From Anaerolineales bacterium UBA3499 (lineage in GTDB: Bacteria > Chloroflexota > Anaerolineae > Anaerolineales > UBA11657): a stretch of 48,022 nt of DNA. The translations under genes were made by a program, and so were the position numbers. The stretch covers positions 3,817 to 51,838 of the forward strand of contig DFQC01000012.1 of the NCBI GenBank assembly GCA_002377585.1. Reading direction: 5' to 3'. This document shows, in pieces, positions 1 through 8,686 of the stretch (its first letter is position 1; each line of letters starts with the position of its first letter). Under the pieces are notes generated by a model. The model saw nothing but the letters and a program-made list of their open reading frames with translations. It made no database searches and was not told where the DNA came from.

Positions 1-1236
1 GATACACATTTAGGTGGTGATGACTGGGATCAAGCTATCCTTGATTGGGCAGCAGATGAATTCAAAAAAGATCAGGGTATTGACCTGCGTAATGACCGTC
101 AAGCGTTGCAAAGATTGAGAGAAGCAGCAGAAAAAGCTAAGATTGAACTTAGTTCCATGAAACAAACTGAAATAAATTTGCCTTTCATTACTGCAGATGC
201 TGAAGGACCAAAACATCTACAAATCAACCTAGGACGTAGCGAATTTGAACAACTCACTCAGAAATTAGTAGAACGTTTACGTGGACCATTCGAGAGCGCA
301 CTTAAAGATGCTGGTGCATCGGCATCAGATATAGATCAAGTAGTACTTGTTGGTGGTTCAACACGAATGCCTATGGTACAAGACCTTGTTCAGCAATTAA
401 CTGGCAAGTCACCACATAAAGGTGTAAACCCTGACGAAGTTGTTGCAATAGGAGCAGCTATCCAAGGGGGAGTATTGGGTGGAGAAGTCAAAGATGTGCT
501 ATTGCTAGACGTCACACCATTGACACTTGGATTGGAAACACTGGGAGAGGTAATGACTCCCCTGATTGAGCGTAATACTACCGTTCCAGTCAAGAAAACA
601 GAAGTGTTTTCTACTGCTGCTGATAACCAAACAGCCGTCGATATACATGTACTACAAGGCGAAAGATCAATGGCCTCGGACAACATGAGTTTAGGAAGAT
701 TCCGGCTAGAAGGAATACCAGCTGCTCCCAGAGGAATGCCACAAATTGAGGTAACTTTTGATATCGATGCAAATGGAATTCTTAGTGTAACAGCACAGGA
801 TAAAGCTACTGGCTCTAAGCAACAAATAACAATAACAGCTAGCACAAACCTTGATGACTCTGAAATAGAAAATATGGTCAACAATGCCCGTCAAAATGAA
901 GCTGAGGATCGCAAGCGTAAAGAGCTGGTCGAAGCCCGCAACGAGGCCGATAGTGTAGCTTATACTACAGAAAAAGTCTTAGAAGAATTAGGCGACAACC
1001 TAAATACTGATGAACGAACTTCAATTGAAACACAAATCCATGAACTTCGTGAGAGCATGCAGGACGATGATGTGGCAAAAATCCAAGAGCTAACACAGAG
1101 CTTGCAACAAGCTTCCCATGCACTAAGTCAGCAAGCAGCAGCCAGTGCTCAAAACAATTCAGAACCTGTTAATTCTGCCGACAATGGAAAGCCTGATGAT
1201 GAAGATGTAGTTGAGGGTGAATTTACAGAAGCATAA
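1..1236 (+). CDS. dnaK: Chaperone protein DnaK (Hsp70), C-terminal part, 5' truncated by window edge
   Basis: The reading frame is open from base 1 and begins inside the Hsp70 ATPase domain at the DTHLGGDDWD motif, so roughly the first 220 residues lie outside the window. The remainder of the nucleotide-binding domain includes VLVGGSTRMPMVQ and the DVTPLTLGLETLGEVMTPLI stretch that leads into the substrate-binding domain. The helical lid follows and the protein ends in the acidic DnaK-type tail DEDVVEGEFTEA. DnaK is the ATP-driven cytosolic chaperone that works with DnaJ and GrpE; neither partner is in the window. The internal TTG at 106 is not a real start because homology continues upstream of it. 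An intrinsic terminator follows the stop codon. No frameshift or missing core motif is seen in the visible part. Confidence 0.97.
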   Translation, partial: DTHLGGDDWDQAILDWAADEFKKDQGIDLRNDRQALQRLREAAEKAKIELSSMKQTEINLPFITADAEGPKHLQINLGRSEFEQLTQKLVERLRGPFESALKDAGASASDIDQVVLVGGSTRMPMVQDLVQQLTGKSPHKGVNPDEVVAIGAAIQGGVLGGEVKDVLLLDVTPLTLGLETLGEVMTPLIERNTTVPVKKTEVFSTAADNQTAVDIHVLQGERSMASDNMSLGRFRLEGIPAAPRGMPQIEVTFDIDANGILSVTAQDKATGSKQQITITASTNLDDSEIENMVNNARQNEAEDRKRKELVEARNEADSVAYTTEKVLEELGDNLNTDERTSIETQIHELRESMQDDDVAKIQELTQSLQQASHALSQQAAASAQNNSEPVNSADNGKPDDEDVVEGEFTEA

Positions 1237-1275
1237 AATCCGCGAATATTAGAAACAAAACAATATCTCTCTACT

Positions 1276-1307
1276 GTAGCCCGTACATGTACGGGCTACT
1301 TTGTTTA
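1276..1307 (+). terminator. Intrinsic terminator after dnaK
   Basis: Bases 1276-1299 form a perfect 24-base palindrome (arms GTAGCCCGTACA / TGTACGGGCTAC) followed by TTTGTTT. It lies 40 bases after the dnaK stop and before the ilvE promoter, so it most simply ends the dnaK transcript. As the palindrome is perfect it could also act as a protein-binding site, but the T-rich tail favours a terminator. Confidence 0.8.
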
Positions 1308-1328
1308 CTAAATTATCTTGCAATTGAT

Positions 1329-1357
1329 TTGGGATTCACAATCTCTAGTTGTATAAT
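1329..1357 (+). promoter_or_regulatory. Sigma70-type promoter of ilvE
   Basis: TTGGGA at 1329-1334 and a consensus TATAAT at 1352-1357 are separated by 17 bases. The predicted start near 1364 gives a leader of about 45 bases before the ilvE start. No leader peptide or terminator is visible between them, unlike the two attenuated operons further along. Confidence 0.65.
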
Positions 1358-1407
1358 GATACACGGAATGACTCGATTATAAATGAAGTTATAGATACAG
1401 GAGTTTC

Positions 1408-2319
1408 ATGATGAAAGCAGATTATATTTGGATGAATGGCAAGATTGTGCCATTTGAAGAAGCAAAAATTCACTTTCTCAGCCCAACTATGCATTATGGG
1501 CTCGGAGCATTTGAAGGTATACGCTGTTATGAGACTCCAGAAGGAGCAGCGGTGTTCCGATTGCGAGAACATCTTCAGCGTCTTCTAGATTCTGCTCTCA
1601 TATTGGGCATAAGTGAATTTTCTTACAGTATAGACGATTTATGCCAGGCAACTTTTGAAACTATCGAGGCTAATAGTTTCAAGGGTTGTTATATTAGACC
1701 ACTAATTTACCTTGATGGTCCTTTAGGTCTCGATTTAGATACATCAGCAGCAAAAATCGGTATTGCTGCTTGGGAATGGGGAACCTATTTGGGAGACAAA
1801 GCACTTGAAAGCGGAGTACATATGATGGTTTCATCATTTACACGTCATCATATCAATGTAAGTATGACAAAAGCAAAAATATCTGGCAACTACGTGAATT
1901 CCGTTTTGGCCAAAACTTTGGCATTGAGATCAGGATATGATGAGGCCATTATGCTTGATCCTAATGGATACGTGTCGGAGTGTTCTGGCGAAAACTTATT
2001 CATCGTTAATGATCAGAATATAGAAACTCCACCTAGAGCAACTATTCTAGAAGGGATCACACGAAATTCATTAATCACCATTGCCAAGGACTCGGGATAT
2101 AACGTTACTGAAAACCTCATATCACGTGATCAATTATATGTTGCTGATGAGCTATTTGTCTGCGGAACTGCAGCTGAAGTCACTCCTGTAAGAGCAGTCG
2201 ACCACCGCACTATAGGTCTAGGCAAACCTGGTCCAATAACTAAAAAAATACAGCGAACATTTTTTGATACAGTCAATGGGCTTGGCAAGCGATCAAAAGA
2301 ATGGTTGGAATACATTTAA
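1408..2319 (+). CDS. ilvE: Branched-chain amino-acid aminotransferase (fold-type IV PLP enzyme)
   Basis: This enzyme transfers the amino group between glutamate and the 2-oxo acids of valine, leucine and isoleucine, the last step of branched-chain amino-acid synthesis. The 303-residue length is normal. Visible family motifs are the N-terminal PTMHYGLGAFEGIR block, the KISGNYVNS segment whose lysine (about residue 157) should bind PLP, and the SECSGENLFIV, ILEGITR and ELFVCGTAAEVTPV blocks. Two adjacent ATG codons (1408 and 1411) follow an AGGAG at 1399-1403; 1408 is used here but 1411 has the better spacing. It is about 23 kb from the rest of the ilv/leu genes and has its own promoter. Fold-type IV includes D-amino-acid aminotransferases and ADC lyases, but the block pattern and length fit IlvE best. 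Confidence 0.93.
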   Translation: MMKADYIWMNGKIVPFEEAKIHFLSPTMHYGLGAFEGIRCYETPEGAAVFRLREHLQRLLDSALILGISEFSYSIDDLCQATFETIEANSFKGCYIRPLIYLDGPLGLDLDTSAAKIGIAAWEWGTYLGDKALESGVHMMVSSFTRHHINVSMTKAKISGNYVNSVLAKTLALRSGYDEAIMLDPNGYVSECSGENLFIVNDQNIETPPRATILEGITRNSLITIAKDSGYNVTENLISRDQLYVADELFVCGTAAEVTPVRAVDHRTIGLGKPGPITKKIQRTFFDTVNGLGKRSKEWLEYI

Positions 2320-2350
2320 CAGTACATTACTAGTACCAATAGAAAGCCAT

Positions 2351-2713
2351 ATGGAAACTTCAGACAAGATTGCTCCTTGGAGAAATCACGGTCCAGCACT
2401 TATCCTGCTTGGAATATCACTCCTGTCGATACTTCTGTTATTTTCATTTATTACTCGTTCAGTCCCAACTCTTCCGAACCCTACCCAATTAAATTTGATT
2501 TACGAAGGAAATACAATGAGATATGGCTCTCCACATAACCTATTTAATTTACCAATGATAGGGTCATTAATATGGTTGATCAACACAATCATTGGACTTG
2601 TACTACTGCGGAACAAAGATGAAAGATTTGTCGTACATCTTTTACTGACAATTACATTGGTAGCGCAGTTAATCATATGGGTTACAACTTTGAGACTCAC
2701 AAATTACATATGA
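2351..2713 (+). CDS. Small three-helix membrane protein of unknown function
   Basis: The product has 120 residues starting at METSDKIAPW. Three hydrophobic segments are visible at about residues 15-36, 66-90 and 97-118, with a polar loop containing LNLIYEGNTMRYGSP between the first two. That loop-helix-helix layout resembles short DUF1648-like membrane proteins common in Chloroflexota; this is a resemblance only, and no function is claimed. The frame stays open back to 2264 inside ilvE, but the ATG at 2351, 31 bases after the ilvE stop, gives a sensible N-terminus directly before the first helix. It is probably cotranscribed with ilvE. No strong ribosome binding site is visible. Confidence 0.7.
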   Translation: METSDKIAPWRNHGPALILLGISLLSILLLFSFITRSVPTLPNPTQLNLIYEGNTMRYGSPHNLFNLPMIGSLIWLINTIIGLVLLRNKDERFVVHLLLTITLVAQLIIWVTTLRLTNYI

Positions 2714-2856
2714 GACATATCTACACATATGTCTATTGTCATCTTATGACCATTTTAATCATCTTTTCTATGAAGTAACATACAACCCATAAGCCAAGAA
2801 AACTACAAAAAACGCTTCATAATATCAGAAAACCAACTCAATAAATTTACTAGTAC

Positions 2857-2862
2857 TATAAT
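2857..2862 (+). promoter_or_regulatory. Consensus -10 element directly before the YfhO-like gene
   Basis: TATAAT lies six bases before the ATG at 2869, so transcription would be predicted to begin at or next to the start codon. No good -35 box is seen 16-18 bases upstream, and there is no Shine-Dalgarno. This fits a leaderless mRNA. Confidence 0.4.
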
Positions 2863-2868
2863 ATATTG

Positions 2869-4860
2869 ATGCGCTATTTTGAGTCAAACAAGTCAGTCTT
2901 TGCAGGCATAATACTTTTTACATTACCATTTCTTCTGTTTTGGCAAATATGGTGGCCAAATAGTGATCACAGACTTGTCTTCACTCAGGGTGATTTTACT
3001 GAACAACACTATCCATTTCGTTCTTTTGCAGCAGAAGAAATACGTAGCGGGCGCCTACCTGTGTGGGATCCATACACATTCGGAGGATATCCATCTATTG
3101 GAGAAAGTCAACATGCAACTTTCTATCCTTTAGGATTATGGCTCGCTTTAGTGCCTGATACTTTACGATTCTTAGCATTAGAAATTGAAGCAGTTTTCCA
3201 TCTGGGATTAAGCGCCTTATTCACATTCTTATTAGTTAAACACCTAACTAACAGTATAAGCGCAGCGATGTTGTCAGGAACCGCTTATGGATTAAGTGGA
3301 TTTCTAACATCATACCCTATGCTGCAAACTCCTATCTTAGAAGCTGCTACATGGTTGCCTGCCGGACTATGGTTAGCTGAAATATCAGTAACAAATCGCT
3401 CGCTTAAGTTTGCTGCCATTTCAGGAGTTACAATGGGGATAAGTATTCTTGCGGGACATCCACAAACTACTTTGTACTGCATTTTTGTGATAATAACATA
3501 TGTTCTAATGCGTAGTTCCGCAAGCTGGAAAGAAATATGGTTTGCATGTACGGTTATATCGGTAATTATCATAGTATCACTAGGATTAAGTGCACCCCAA
3601 TGGTTACCCAGTGCTCAGTTGGCATTAGAATCAAATCGTATGGAACTTTCTTACCACGAAGTGTCTGGAGGATTTAGTACTAATGCATTGGTTGGACTTG
3701 TACGTCCCAACACTGAAGAATGGTCACCACTTTACATAGGCATTTTCCCACTTCTACTAGCATTGATAGGATTATGTCAACGACGAATGGTAACATGGTA
3801 CTGGGGGATCATATTCATATTTTCGCTATTGTGGGCATTAGGACGTCACAGCTTTATCTATCCATTTATATATTACTTGGCACCTAGTGCAGCATTGTTT
3901 CGTGGACAAGAACGCGCTGCTTTCTTGGTTTGTTTTGCATTGATCATATTAGCAGGTTATGGATATAAACAATTAATACGAAAAACTTGGATCCCAAAAT
4001 GGTTTTTACCGATATCTATAATAATTGTCACCACTGACCTATTCAATGCAAATTACGGTGTCATATTACAAAAACCACCTACAGAGGGCTTCTATAATAT
4101 GACACCGGTGGTGCAATATGTTAAATCTCAGTCAGGTTACTGGCGAATTAGCAGCGAAGCACTGTTACCAAGTGGAGGCAATGCTGGAAAAATATTTCAT
4201 ATACGCGATGTAACGGGTAGTGGACCGCTTTCTTTAGCTCATTATCACCAATTCCTAAGTAAAGTACCAGAAGTTCGATGGTGGCAGCTACTGAATGTGC
4301 GCTACGTTATAACCCAACGCAATATAGATTACCCTGGCCTAAATTTAGTTGGTAGCATAACGCAGCCTAATATCTACCAACTAAATTTGAGTGGCAAGCC
4401 CGTATGGATCTTGCACGACATTAAAATTGTCGCTAATCAAGATGAGGCATTTCATGTCACCTCATCAATGGAATGGCTTGATCCATACCAGACAGCTGTA
4501 CTAGAAAAATCCCCATATCCAAAGCCGGAATTTGCCACAGATAATGAAAGTGCAGTTTTAGTTAAGTACAATAACCACTATACTGAAGTAGAAGTAAATT
4601 TGAGTGCCCCAGGCATAATTGTACTTAGCGAAATTGATTACCCTGGATGGACGGTAAGTGCTAATGGAAACGCAATTGAAAATTTGCGCGCCTTCGGTTT
4701 GCTACGAGCAGTATCTCTTCCAAAAGGGACATGGACAATTGTATGGGAATATAATCCCTTATCTGTTCACATTGGATTAATTGTTGCTGGATTAACTATA
4801 GTTGGACTAGCATTACTTTTTCGGAACACAATCTATGCTAACCAACAAAACTCACTATGA
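2869..4860 (+). CDS. YfhO-family polytopic membrane protein (GT-C-like)
   Basis: The product is a 663-residue integral membrane protein with about ten to twelve hydrophobic segments and a soluble C-terminal region that ends in one more helix near residues 635-655. The N-terminal region shows the YfhO hallmarks: an acidic GDFTEQHYPF loop after the first helix, then LPVWDPYTFGGYP and the following Q-H-FYPL block. The C-terminal part has the LSEIDYPGWTVSANG motif typical of this family. YfhO proteins are GT-C-fold relatives implicated in glycosylating lipoteichoic acid or other surface polymers; the substrate here is unknown. ATG at 2869 is preferred over the TTG at 2866. The gene converges on the minus-strand sugar-transferase cluster, which supports a role in surface polysaccharide or glycolipid assembly. 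Confidence 0.8.
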   Translation: MRYFESNKSVFAGIILFTLPFLLFWQIWWPNSDHRLVFTQGDFTEQHYPFRSFAAEEIRSGRLPVWDPYTFGGYPSIGESQHATFYPLGLWLALVPDTLRFLALEIEAVFHLGLSALFTFLLVKHLTNSISAAMLSGTAYGLSGFLTSYPMLQTPILEAATWLPAGLWLAEISVTNRSLKFAAISGVTMGISILAGHPQTTLYCIFVIITYVLMRSSASWKEIWFACTVISVIIIVSLGLSAPQWLPSAQLALESNRMELSYHEVSGGFSTNALVGLVRPNTEEWSPLYIGIFPLLLALIGLCQRRMVTWYWGIIFIFSLLWALGRHSFIYPFIYYLAPSAALFRGQERAAFLVCFALIILAGYGYKQLIRKTWIPKWFLPISIIIVTTDLFNANYGVILQKPPTEGFYNMTPVVQYVKSQSGYWRISSEALLPSGGNAGKIFHIRDVTGSGPLSLAHYHQFLSKVPEVRWWQLLNVRYVITQRNIDYPGLNLVGSITQPNIYQLNLSGKPVWILHDIKIVANQDEAFHVTSSMEWLDPYQTAVLEKSPYPKPEFATDNESAVLVKYNNHYTEVEVNLSAPGIIVLSEIDYPGWTVSANGNAIENLRAFGLLRAVSLPKGTWTIVWEYNPLSVHIGLIVAGLTIVGLALLFRNTIYANQQNSL

Positions 4861-4889
4861 CTATTCCAAGTTTGAGACAATGGTAACGT

Positions 4890-6320
4890 CTAATATGCAC
4901 CTCTCCCCAGAAAAACTTTCGGGATCGTACGCAAAATCAAAATAACATCTAAAGGCAATGACCAATTTTCTATATAGTAAATATCCAACAAACACATTTC
5001 ATCGAAAGCTATATCACTACGCCCAGAAACTTGCCACAATCCTGTAATTCCTGGTAACACGTCTAGTCTCTGACGGTGCCAATGCTTGTATTGGTCAACT
5101 TCCTTTGGAAGTCCAGGACGTGGTCCTACAATACTCATATCTCCTTGCAATACATTAATAAGTTGCGGTAATTCATCAAGGCTCGATTTACGAAGCCATC
5201 TTCCCATCCAAGTTAAACGGGGATCCTCAGGTATCTTAAATAAAGGTGCAGCGGCTTGATTTAGTTGCGAAAGTTCATGCTGCTGACTTTCAGCATCAAC
5301 GGACATGGAACGAAATTTGTATATTTTAAAAGTCTTACCAAACCGTCCTACACGAATTTGAGTAAAAAATATTGGTCCAGCGGATTCAAGCCGCACCAAT
5401 AACGCAATCAGCAGAAAAAGAGGCATCACGAATGGTAATATGGATAAACTGACCAAAACGTCCAACATACGTTTTGCAAGCATACCCGATTCGGTGAAAC
5501 GTGTCACTTTCAATCCGATTAAAGGTATACCTCCTAAGTCTTCAACACTAACCCTACTTAAGTTGAGTTGAAACATGTCCGGTACTACACGCGCACGCAC
5601 TCCCCTTCTCTCACAGGAACTAACCAATTGAGATATTTCCTGTTGATCACTCCAAGGCAGAGTAACGATAACCTCATGAATCTCCTTTGATTCCAAAATA
5701 TTATCCAATTGAGATAAAGACCCTAGCGCCTTAAAACGTCCTATATCAGTAACACCAAGAACCGAGTCATTATCCACAAATCCAACTACTCTATAACCCA
5801 AATAAGGTTGTGCAAAAACTGCACGCATGACAGCTCGACCAATATCGCCAGCACCGACTATCAACAAGTTCGTTACGTTAATCCCTCTTGCTCTGAGTCT
5901 AGATTCTACAAAACGCCTTAATCCACGTATGAGACCGAGAAAACTAATAATAAGAACGGCATCATATAAAAACAGCAAACGCGAAAAGGCCAAAGGCCTT
6001 AGGCCAAACGTTGCTGCCATTACAAATATGGTGCCTACAAAAACACCATTAGCAATACGATATACTTCATCTACCCAAGAAGTACTCCTACCGATGTTGT
6101 AAACCTGATTGGCATTGAAAGTAAGCAATAAGACAATTGACAATCCCACAAACAGTGCAGAATAGGCCTGTAAATCACTATAAAATCCTGTTTCCACATT
6201 GCGGAACCACCGAAGTTCATAACGAATGAACCAAGCTAAATATGATGCCAGATAAATTAATAGTAGATCAACCAGCATCCACACCCAACGGGATTTCAAG
6301 TTAATTTGCTTCATAATCAT
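4890..6320 (-). CDS. Polyprenyl-phosphate sugar-1-phosphate transferase (WbaP/WcaJ type)
   Basis: This enzyme should move a sugar-1-phosphate from a nucleotide sugar onto undecaprenyl phosphate, the committed step of exopolysaccharide or O-unit assembly. The 476-residue product has four or five N-terminal membrane helices. A Rossmann-like CoA_binding_3 region follows (LLIVGAGDIGRAVMRAV, about residues 150-166). The C-terminal bacterial sugar-transferase domain starts at AKRMLDVLVSL. Its key motifs are present: KIYKFRSM, RWLRKSSLDELPQLINVLQG, SIVGPRP and LPGITGLWQVSGR. Its ATG overlaps the stop of the upstream glycosyltransferase in ATGA, so the two are translationally coupled. The sugar specificity cannot be read from sequence. 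A second ATG at 6314 is an alternative start. Confidence 0.9.
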   Translation of the reverse strand: MIMKQINLKSRWVWMLVDLLLIYLASYLAWFIRYELRWFRNVETGFYSDLQAYSALFVGLSIVLLLTFNANQVYNIGRSTSWVDEVYRIANGVFVGTIFVMAATFGLRPLAFSRLLFLYDAVLIISFLGLIRGLRRFVESRLRARGINVTNLLIVGAGDIGRAVMRAVFAQPYLGYRVVGFVDNDSVLGVTDIGRFKALGSLSQLDNILESKEIHEVIVTLPWSDQQEISQLVSSCERRGVRARVVPDMFQLNLSRVSVEDLGGIPLIGLKVTRFTESGMLAKRMLDVLVSLSILPFVMPLFLLIALLVRLESAGPIFFTQIRVGRFGKTFKIYKFRSMSVDAESQQHELSQLNQAAAPLFKIPEDPRLTWMGRWLRKSSLDELPQLINVLQGDMSIVGPRPGLPKEVDQYKHWHRQRLDVLPGITGLWQVSGRSDIAFDEMCLLDIYYIENWSLPLDVILILRTIPKVFLGRGAY

Positions 6321-7498
6321 TTGGAATCAATTGATTGTTGCATATCGGTCAAACCTAAAGCGCGTGCATAACTACGCTCAGTTAATCTGCCAGCAGTTTT
6401 CCAACTAAATCTAGCAGCCTGCTTGGGACCCACATTACATAGTTCAACATATTTTCCTTTAGTGTTGAGAACATCATCTATACAATCTGCCAATATGTCA
6501 ACATCATCAGGAGGAATCAGTACAGATGCTTTACCAGCCACCTCAGGCAAAGATGCTGCATCGGAGGTTATAGTAATAGCACCACAAGCCATCGCCTCCA
6601 ACACTGGTAAACCAAACCCCTCATAAGCGGATGGATACACAAACACACTGCAAGCAGAATACCACAATGTCAATTCATCTTGCGGTACAAAGCCCGGGAA
6701 CATGACATCTCGACCAAGATGTAGCTCTTCAACAATTTGAAATACTTCCTTATACAACCAACCTTTGTCACCAACACATATAAGCTTGACATTTGTCGGT
6801 TGAATTTTATTGTAAGCATGAATTAAGACCGACAAGTTTTTTCTGGGCTCAATGGTACCTAGATACAAGATGAATCTTTCAGGTAGTCCTCTACGCTCTC
6901 TAAATTTAGCCACCGATTTTTCCGAAGCACGTTTAAAATTTCCATGAAGACCAGGATAGATCACATCCACCTTGTTTTTTTTGACTCCCAAAAGACTGAC
7001 TACATCTTGCTTGGTATGTTCAGATATTGCAATGATACGACGCGCCTTGACACATGAAATCCTAGTGAATAATGATAGATATAGACGATTTGTCCGATTT
7101 ATACGTCTAGGAAATCTAAGAAATGAAAGATCATAAACTGTGACAATTGTTGGAATAACACTCAATATCGGTGTCACAAATGCCATGCCATGTAATAAAT
7201 CCAAACGATTACGCATGACTATTGTAGGTAACACAAACTGCTCCCACAAAATTCGAGTAATCGGTGATTTGTTCACAACATTTGGTACTTGATGAGCGAC
7301 TAATTCATGATACTTGTTTACATTATCTAAACAGACAAATGCTTTATACAAGAACTGTTGGTCTTGGTTTTTAAACTGTGAAAGTAGGCCATCAATATAG
7401 TTATGAATACCTGCTTGCCGGTATGTACCCTTAGTGCCCGAGCCGAGCAATAAAGCATTCAGTCCAATTTTGTGTGTTCTAGTTTGGTACTGTGACAT
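6317..7498 (-). CDS. Glycosyltransferase family 4
   Basis: The 393-residue product has the GT-B fold pattern of GT4 enzymes. The N-terminal acceptor half contains LLHGMAFVTP and IVTVYDLSF. The C-terminal donor half contains RFILYLGTIEPRKNL, LICVGDKGW, FPGFVPQDEL and the EX7E-type motif in YPSAYEGFGLPVLEAMACG. These are the residues that contact the nucleotide-sugar donor. It lies between another GT4 gene and the polyprenyl sugar transferase, which it overlaps by four bases. It therefore probably adds one of the next sugars to the same lipid-linked glycan. No signal peptide or membrane helix is seen, so it should be cytosolic and peripheral to the membrane. Donor and acceptor are unknown. Confidence 0.88.
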   Translation of the reverse strand: MSQYQTRTHKIGLNALLLGSGTKGTYRQAGIHNYIDGLLSQFKNQDQQFLYKAFVCLDNVNKYHELVAHQVPNVVNKSPITRILWEQFVLPTIVMRNRLDLLHGMAFVTPILSVIPTIVTVYDLSFLRFPRRINRTNRLYLSLFTRISCVKARRIIAISEHTKQDVVSLLGVKKNKVDVIYPGLHGNFKRASEKSVAKFRERRGLPERFILYLGTIEPRKNLSVLIHAYNKIQPTNVKLICVGDKGWLYKEVFQIVEELHLGRDVMFPGFVPQDELTLWYSACSVFVYPSAYEGFGLPVLEAMACGAITITSDAASLPEVAGKASVLIPPDDVDILADCIDDVLNTKGKYVELCNVGPKQAARFSWKTAGRLTERSYARALGLTDMQQSIDSK

Positions 7499-7518
7499 TG
7501 AAGGCTACATTATATCAT

Positions 7519-8640
7519 TTAAGAATTATGAGCCAAGCTTTTGTAGAGCTTGGCTGTTCTTGAGGCGACACTAGCTTGTGTAAAATGGGTAAGCACGCGT
7601 TTACGACCTTTCTGTGCTAATTGGCTGCGTAGAGAAATATCGGAGTATAATCGCATCAGTGCTTCTGCCAAAGCAAAAGAATCGTTCTCTTCAAACACAA
7701 ACCCAGCATCACCAATAACATGCGGAATTTCACCACAACTAGAACCTATAACTGGCACTCCACTAGCCATAGCCTCTATCAGTACTCTTCCAAATTGTTC
7801 CTTCCATCCTGCAGTGGTTCTAGAAGGTAACACTAACACATCAAATGTATGCAGTAATGACGGTATCTTGTCAGACTCCATCCATGGCGCAATTAAGACT
7901 CTGTCTTGTATTTGCAAACTATCAATTAACTCTCGCAAGGCGGACAATTCGGGACCAGAACCATACACATTTAGGCGCACATCTTTTGGCATTCTAGTCA
8001 TAACATGTATCAGTAAATCAACTCCTTTTTCATAGACAAGTCTTCCGATATATCCTATGTTCAAACTACTCCCATTATGTTCTGCATTAGTCGGCATGCG
8101 ATACACTTCTGTATCAACACCAAATTGTGGTATCACCTCTGAAATGCCTCGATAACCTTTATCTTCGAACACCTTTAATGAGCTTATACTACCGAAGATA
8201 GCTGCATCAACCTTACGCATCACACTTGATTCAATTGCACTAAATGGCCACGGATAGTGCTTATTAATATTCTGCCACGAAAAAAAGAGGGTTTTACATC
8301 TATGTCCCCTTGCAACCCACATTGCATGCCCGGTGGCAAAATTGTATGGTTCTTCATCAATATGTAGAACATCAGGATCAATTTCATAGAGTCTTCGACG
8401 TAATCCGGGATAGAAATGACAATGATAACTACCATTAAATGCTATGGGTTCAACTCGAATATCATACCCAGCATTCTCAGTGACCTCAAATGGTAATGTG
8501 CCTCGCTCATCTCTCCACTCAGGTGGCACTATTACAGTAAGATCAACATCAGACTGCTTGACAATCTCATCTAATTTACTTCTGTATACCCGTGTTACAC
8601 ATGCTTTCGAAAGCAATGCCACTTTTATTTTTTTTGTCAT
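7519..8640 (-). CDS. Glycosyltransferase family 4 (second)
   Basis: A 373-residue GT-B glycosyltransferase. Visible landmarks are the N-terminal VDLTVIVPPEW and VLHIDEEPYNFATG blocks, the donor-domain opening IGYIGRLVYEKGVDLLI, the LNVYGSGPEL strand and the donor-binding block VLPSRTTAGWKEQFGRVLIEAMASGVPVIGS. The GWKEQFGR insertion before the second conserved glutamate is typical of a subset of GT4 enzymes in surface polysaccharide loci. It lies 20 bases upstream of the other GT4 gene on the same strand. The product lacks membrane helices. Substrates cannot be assigned. Confidence 0.87.
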   Translation of the reverse strand: MTKKIKVALLSKACVTRVYRSKLDEIVKQSDVDLTVIVPPEWRDERGTLPFEVTENAGYDIRVEPIAFNGSYHCHFYPGLRRRLYEIDPDVLHIDEEPYNFATGHAMWVARGHRCKTLFFSWQNINKHYPWPFSAIESSVMRKVDAAIFGSISSLKVFEDKGYRGISEVIPQFGVDTEVYRMPTNAEHNGSSLNIGYIGRLVYEKGVDLLIHVMTRMPKDVRLNVYGSGPELSALRELIDSLQIQDRVLIAPWMESDKIPSLLHTFDVLVLPSRTTAGWKEQFGRVLIEAMASGVPVIGSSCGEIPHVIGDAGFVFEENDSFALAEALMRLYSDISLRSQLAQKGRKRVLTHFTQASVASRTAKLYKSLAHNS

Positions 8641-8686
8641 ATAAAATCAGACTCGAAGTCCTAGCACAATATCAAGTGCCAATAAA

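Noticed and set aside
390..884. Long antisense frame opposite dnaK, and similar antisense frames opposite ilvB, aroC, leuC, clpC and others.
   Set aside because: They lie wholly within conserved genes, have no recognisable domains or ribosome binding sites, and are mirror effects of codon bias.
1276..1299. Perfect palindrome after dnaK as a heat-shock operator (CIRCE or similar).
   Set aside because: It is downstream of dnaK, has no spacer between the arms as CIRCE does, and is followed by a T-rich tract; a terminator is the simpler reading.
2264..2350. The small membrane protein could start at 2264 inside ilvE, giving 149 residues.
   Set aside because: The first 29 residues would be an out-of-frame reading of ilvE and are not membrane-like; ATG 2351 gives a sensible N-terminus.
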